From: Achatina immaculata
Taxonomy: Eukaryota; Mollusca; Gastropoda; Stylommatophora; Achatinidae
Reading direction: 5' to 3'
Length of the DNA stretch: 64,000 nt
NCBI GenBank assembly: GCA_009760885.1
Contig: CM019716.1
Coordinates: 11,354,438-11,418,437 of the forward strand
Shown here: positions 58,878 through 64,000 of the stretch, piece by piece
How the letters are laid out: every line of letters begins with the position of its first letter
How positions within the stretch are numbered: position 1 is the stretch's first letter
Made by a program: the position numbers and the translations under genes
Notes under the pieces: model-generated
What the model was told of the DNA's origin: nothing
What the model saw: the letters and a program-made list of their open reading frames with translations, nothing else
Databases searched by the model: none

Positions 58878-59075
58878 TTATACACACGAACCAAGGAATC
58901 TCAGCTATACACACGAACCAAGGAATCTCAGCTATACACACGAACCAAGGAATCTCAGCTATACACACGAACCAAGGAATCTCAGCTATACACACGAACC
59001 AAGGAATCTCAGCTATACACACGAACCAAGGAATCTCAGCTATACACACGAACCAAGGAATCTCAGCTATACACA
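58878..59075. repeat. 25-bp minisatellite
   Basis: About eight copies of a 25-bp unit with acacgaaccaaggaatctca. Confidence 0.95.
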
Positions 59076-59580
59076 TGAACCAAACAATCCTAGCAATACA
59101 CACGAACCAAACAATCTTAGCAATATATGCATGAATCAAACAATCTTAGCAATATACGCACGAACCAAACAATCTTAGCAATATACGCATGAATCAAACA
59201 ATCTTAGCAATATACGCATGAATCAAACAATCTTAGCAATATACGCATGAATCAAACAATCTTAGCAATATACGCATGAATCAAACAATCTTAGCAATAT
59301 ACGCATGAATCAAACAATCTTAGCAATATACGCATGAATCAAACAATCTTAGCAATATACATGAAACGAACAATCTTAGCAATACATATGAAACAAACAA
59401 TCTTAGCAATATACACATGAATCAAACAATCTTAGTAATATACGCATGAATCAAACAATCTTAGCAATACACATGAAACGAACAATCTTAGCAATACACA
59501 TGAAACGAACAATCTTAGCAATACACATGAAACGAACAATCTTAGCAATACACATGAAACGAACAATCTTAGCAATATAC
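59076..59580. repeat. 25-28-bp minisatellite, related to the previous array
   Basis: About 19 copies with atgaatcaaacaatcttagc. Subtypes are tatacgcatgaatc and tacacatgaaacg. It looks like a diverged continuation of the 25-bp array, with a shared acacgaacca start. Confidence 0.94.
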
Positions 59581-60640
59581 GCAATGATTTGATAAAAACA
59601 AACGAGTGAAAGGTTTCTAAGTCAAATTTAAACCGGAAAACATACGAAAGAAAACTTCAGACAAATAACACATTTAAAAAACTGTAGACAGTGAAAGCAG
59701 AAAAGTGAGCTGAGCAAAAGAAGTGTTTAATCTGCTGTAACTTGATCCACAAAACACTTGCAATCTGCTTCTTCTGACTGACGCTATTTATCCTGGAATG
59801 TAAGAGGAGAGAGAACAGACGGGCCAAAAACAACAAACAAGGTCTACCATATCGTAAGAAAAGAAAAAAGAGAAACACAACAACCTTGTGAAACAGTGGA
59901 CAAATCAACAAGCAACATTTAACCAACAATAAAATAACTTTATAAAAGAGGAATATACGGGGACGTCCAAAACACGGCCCCATGGATTATTAAGAATGCG
60001 GCCTGACTTGTCCAGTACATTAATTATGAGCTAGTTACTCTCGTTCAAATGATATGAATGTTTAATGGACATGTGCGAACTATGTATTTATGCATTATCC
60101 GGATTCTCATCATCATCTTGTGCTCATCTGCAAGGAGAACTGGCTTCAACTTACCCCGTCCCGCGTCTCACAAGCCCTGTTAAGTTGACCCATGCCCATC
60201 TCTTGACATTGTCCACAATATTATATATTGTTTCGTTTCTCTTTCATCTTTTACTTGAAGCATGTTTCTTTTATTGCAGTATTTAAGTTCTCAGCAACTG
60301 TCAATTCTACATTATTTGTGGGGTTCTAACCCACCGAAGTCCCGCCATGGCTGATAGCAACGTGAAAAAAAAAACGAAATATTGTGACCTAATGGCTGCG
60401 GCTTCTGAAATGAAGAAAAAAGCTCAAATCACATCTGAGACAGCGGTGATTGGCAGGGAACATTGCCTGGACATGCCGTGATAAGCCACGTGCTTACATC
60501 ATAAAGGGTCGGGAGATGTGGATGACGCCAGAAAGATAAGTTCTCAGGTAGTTCTCTGTAGGGCAGGAGTTCAGACCTCAGAGAAAGTATCTGAGACCGA
60601 GGCTTGTTGTGGAAGTGCCTCAGACATTTGTCCTGGATTA
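59581..60640. other. Non-coding spacer
   Basis: No gene seen. Open frames at 59,657-59,983 (minus) and 60,065-60,286 (plus) lack recognisable features. Confidence 0.5.
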
Positions 60641-60644
60641 TGGT

Positions 60645-61285
60645 GGCAGTGGTGGTGCTAGTAGTGGTGGTCCTGTTACTGATGGTGCTAGTAGTGGTGG
60701 TCCTGTTACTGATGGTGCTAGTAGTGGTGGTCCTGTTACTGATGGTGCTAGTATGGTGGTCCTGTTACTGATGGTGCTAGTAGTGGTGGTCCTGTTACTG
60801 ATGGTGCTAGTAGTGGTGGTCCTGTTACTGATGGTGCTAGTAGTGGTGGTCCTGTTACTGATGGTGCTAGTAGTGGTGGTCCTGTTACTGATGGTGCTAG
60901 TAGTGGTGGTCCTGTTACTGATGGTGCTAGTAGTGGTGGTCCTGTTACTGATGGCGCTAGTAGTGGTGGTCCTGTTACTGATGGCGCTAGTAGTGGTGGT
61001 CCTGTTACTGATGGTGCTGTTACTGATGGTGCTAGTATGGTGGTCCTGTTACTGATGGTGCTAGTAGTGGTGGTCCTGTTACTGATGTGCTAGTAGTGGT
61101 GGTCCTGTTACTGATGTGCTAGTAGTGGTGGTCCTGTTACTGATGGTGCTAGTAGTGGTGGTCCTGTTACTGATGGTGCTAGTAGTGGTGGTCCTGTTAC
61201 TGATGGTGCTAGTAGTGGTGGTCCTGTTACTGATGGTGCTGTTACTGATGGTGCTGTTGCTGATGGTGCTGTTGCTGATGGTGGT
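60645..61285. repeat. 30-bp minisatellite with 15-bp tail
   Basis: About 20 copies of a 30-bp unit with ggtgctagtagtggtggtcc, with a few 1-2-bp deletions. The last about 60 bp becomes a 15-bp unit (gatggtgctgttact). In one plus frame the unit reads DGASSGGPVT, but deletions break the frame. Confidence 0.95.
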
Positions 61286-61289
61286 GTTA

Positions 61290-61385
61290 TATAACACTCT
61301 GACCTCACTACCAACAACAGCGGGGATCGAACCCTGTCCATGCACCACCGTACCGCCACAACATGACCTGGTGATAGCACTTACA
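61290..61385 (-). repeat. Possible tRNA-derived SINE fragment
   Basis: On the minus strand the sequence contains gggttcgatccc, a good RNA polymerase III B-box, about 30 bp after a weak A-box-like ggcggtacggtggt. This layout fits tRNA-derived SINE heads. The cloverleaf is not intact. Confidence 0.33.
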
Positions 61386-61790
61386 TTATGCCTGGCACTG
61401 ACGGGAGTTTTTCAATTACTTCAAGTTAATTTTAACTGCATACAAATCTCGTCAGACAAGACAGGTAAAACAAGGACTTGAAGCTACCCCTTTGTCCAGG
61501 TAGCACACAGGTCTATAAGAGCTGCTTTTGTGGTTGTCTGTAGCGGGCCCGCTTGTCAAGATTAATCTTGGATTCACCTCGCGAGGTAGGATGAAGGACA
61601 AAAGAGAAGCTCTAATTGAAAATATTTGTTAAACGATAGAAGACAAGGAAGATAACGGCTGAGCTCTGACATGATTAGAAAATCTATTCAGGTGAAAAAA
61701 TAACTTTTTTTTTTAAATGAATGAAAGATTGTTTGGCTGAATGGACAAAAGAATTCTGGCTTTTGAAAATAGAATGTTTCTTTGTACAGA
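61386..61790. other. Non-coding spacer
   Basis: Nothing recognised. Confidence 0.5.
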
Positions 61791-61794
61791 CAAA

Positions 61795-62240
61795 GACACA
61801 GACACAGACACAGACAAATACACAGACAAAGACACAGACTAAGACACAGACAAAGACACAGACAAAGACACAGACACAGACAAAGACACATACACAGACA
61901 CAGATACAGATAAAGACACAGACAAAGACACAGATACAGATAAAGACACAGACAAAGACACAGACACAGATAAAGACACAGACAAAGATACAGACACAGA
62001 TAAAGACACAGACAAAGACACAGACACAGATAAAGACACAGACAAAGACACAGACACAGATAAAGACACAGACAAAGACACAGGCACAGATAAAGACATA
62101 GACAAAGACACATACACAGATAAAGACACAGACAAAGACACAGACACAGATAAAGACACAGACAAAGACACAGATACAGATAAAGACACAGACAAAGACA
62201 CAGACACACATAAAGACACAGACAAAGACACAGACACAGT
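61795..62240. repeat. Hexamer-based array (agacac/agacaa)
   Basis: Units of 6 bp are arranged in a 30-bp higher order (gataaagacacagacaaagacacagacaca type), about 15 copies. It is open on both strands. Confidence 0.95.
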
Positions 62241-62454
62241 GGATCAAAAAAAAAAGAGGCAGTATGGGTGGAATGGAGTTCAGTAGAAATTCAACATTAT
62301 CCAGAGTGAAATAAAAATGAATAGAGCTAAAACGAGGAGAGGTTGGGGGAGGAGAGAAGAGGGTAGAGTAAAGAGGCGATGGACAGAGAAGAGGAGGGTA
62401 GAGGAGGGAAGGAGTGAGGAGAACCCGGCGATTTAACCGCTGGAGTCAGGGTTA

Positions 62455-62710
62455 ATTAACTACCTAACAGTCTGTGTTATAAGTTAAAGAACTATACCTA
62501 ACAGTCTGTGTTATAAGTTAAAGAACTATACCTAACAGTCTGTGTTATAAGTTAAAGAACTATACCTAACAGTCTGTGTTATAAGTTAAAGAACTATACC
62601 TAACAGTCTGTGTTATAAGTTAAAGAACTATACCTAACAGTCTGTGTTATAAGTTAAAGAACTATACCTAACAGTCTGTGTTATAAGTTAAAGAACTATA
62701 CCTAACAGTT
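62455..62710. repeat. 34-bp minisatellite
   Basis: About 7.5 nearly identical copies of a 34-bp unit with acctaacagtctgtgttata. Confidence 0.95.
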
Positions 62711-63070
62711 TAAGTCAGAGTTAATTAACTATATCTAACAGTCTGTGTTATAAGTTAAAGAACTATACCTAACAGTTTAAGTCAGAGTTAATTAACTATA
62801 CCTAACAGTTTAAGTCAGAGTTAATTAACTATACTTAACAGTCTAAGTCAGAGTAAATTAACTATACGTAACAGTCTAAGTCAGAGTTAATTAACTATAC
62901 CTAACTGTCTAAGTCAGAGTTAATTAACTATACCTAACAGTCTAAGTCAGAGTAAATTAACTATACCTAACTGTCTAAGTCAGAGTAAATTAACTATTCC
63001 TAACAGTCTAAGTCAAAGATAATTAACTATACCTGAGTCAGAGTTATTAATAGTTAATTAATTATACCTG
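62711..63070. repeat. 33-bp minisatellite related to the previous array
   Basis: About ten diverged copies with gtcagagttaattaactata. One 34-bp-type unit is embedded at about 62,735-62,775, so the two types were exchanged. Confidence 0.94.
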
Positions 63071-63114
63071 ACAAGTCAAAGTTTGCGAGCTGTTCTTCTT
63101 CGTTTAACCTTGTC

Positions 63115-63120
63115 TGTCTA

Positions 63121-63153
<33 letters not shown>

Positions 63154-63157
63154 TTGT
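63115..63157. repeat. (TCTG)n microsatellite
   Basis: About ten tctg units with tttg interruptions. Confidence 0.93.
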
Positions 63158-63261
63158 CCCGGATATTCCTCTTTGCCATCTTATCACACAACAAGACTGT
63201 CATTATTTCCGCTGCCAATTCAGAAGAAGAAGAAGAATAACACAAGAAAAAGATGAAGGAG

Positions 63262-63263
63262 AT

Positions 63264-63299
<36 letters not shown>

Positions 63300-63303
63300 C
63301 GAT
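63262..63303. repeat. (GAT)n microsatellite
   Basis: About 14 gat units with one gac. Confidence 0.94.
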
Positions 63304-63850
63304 GACACAATGAACATAAATGGACTGTATCAGGTGCATTCATGATTACAACAGACACTCGCTATGAAACTCTGAACTTTGTTGTGTGTGCATGCCGTAT
63401 AAATGTCGTTTATTCTCCGAAGCGGACAAATCAGCCATATTGTCAGACATTGATGGCAGCCATTATTTCTGCCCAAAAAGTGATTTGTTCTCTGCGCATT
63501 TTGTTCATTTGTCAGAAAAAAGAAACAAAAAAAAAAAGAAGCATGTAATTGATAGAGATTACCTGTTTTATAACCAAACAAAGTTATTGTCATGGCAGGT
63601 TTACCTCTTCTCTTCTTTGTCTATTGTGTCATGATGGCCTTCTTTCATGCAATTCTTGATTTCGGTTTTTTTTTTCTTTTTTCATTCTGAGAGAACAAAT
63701 CCGTGTCCTTGTCCCTTATGGGATCTTTTATTTAGAAAATCAAGTTCGGGATTTTACGACAAAACTAAGATAATGAGAATCAGAACTTGTTATTGGGGAG
63801 TAATAAATTCCACCTTTCACGGTTTTTTTTCTGTACCTTTCTGTGCTTCA
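63304..63850. other. Non-coding spacer
   Basis: Overlapping open frames near 63,342-63,634 have no recognisable motif. Confidence 0.5.
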
Positions 63851-63852
63851 GT

Positions 63853-64000
63853 TAGCTCAAGTGCGTTACTCTCCCCTGTCCAAGTCCAGCTCCAGAGCTC
63901 AAGTGCGTTACTCTCCCCTGTCCAAGTCCAGCTCCAGAGCTCAAGTGCGTTACTCTCCCCTGTCCAAGTCCAGCTCCAGAGCTCAAGTGCGTTACTCTCC
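63853..64000. repeat. 42-bp minisatellite, cut by window end
   Basis: At least 3.5 near-identical copies of a 42-bp unit with agctcaagtgcgttactctc. It continues past the window. Confidence 0.95.

Noticed and set aside
60609..62247. GASSGGPVTD-type collagen-like or silk-like frame and C/V/F-rich minus frames
   Set aside because: The first loses frame through small deletions, and the second comes from a hexamer array.

Overview
The window is eukaryotic: a multi-exon gene with GT-AG introns, non-LTR retrotransposons, a hAT and a Tc1-like DNA transposon, and many tandem repeats. There is no prokaryotic operon structure. The single host gene recognised is a mitochondrial-type cytochrome P450. The gene structure, the mix of elements and the AT-rich, repeat-rich intergenic DNA suggest a mollusc (perhaps a gastropod) or another lophotrochozoan. 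This is an inference from style, not a species identification.

Layout. 1-1,740 is an 18-bp minisatellite cut by the window edge. 1,769-9,712 reads as one decayed hAT element, with terminal inverted repeats and a near-matching 8-bp target duplication. Inside it lie an RTE-like LINE (about 2,151-6,451), several minisatellites and a frameshifted transposase (7,912-9,419) that carries an in-frame 48-bp repeat. 9,713-17,495 has no recognisable gene, but holds a 1.46-kb 26-bp satellite (11,809-13,271).

17,496-33,082, minus strand, is the P450. Eight exons with compatible phases total 1,323 bp (440 residues plus stop). They carry the I-helix, ExxR, PERW and heme-cysteine motifs. The first one or more N-terminal exons were not found. 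All seven introns between these exons, and the intron upstream of the first, contain tandem arrays.

33-64 kb is mostly transposon relics and arrays: a 1.35-kb array beside the first found exon; an unassigned coding-like segment (36,262-36,620, minus); a Tc1-like relic with its catalytic core deleted (36,871-37,733); inverted LINE pieces (39.7-40.3 kb); a LINE 3' end inside GACA repeats (43.9-44.3 kb); 2.1 kb of (GTA)n split by a LINE fragment (44.7-47.6 kb); a 5'-truncated LINE with an open RT frame and a 12-bp target duplication (49,653-51,130, minus); a second LINE 3' end inside a CT-rich repeat (57.7-58.6 kb); and further arrays to the window end.

By my rough tally, tandem repeats fill about 23 kb, over a third of the window. 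Most long open frames come from these arrays and are not genes. I saw no convincing new biological system. The strongest observations are the nested hAT/LINE/minisatellite composite, the perfect 1,006-bp duplication inside a LINE, the repeated finding of LINE fragments inside simple repeats, and a P450 whose introns all carry arrays.
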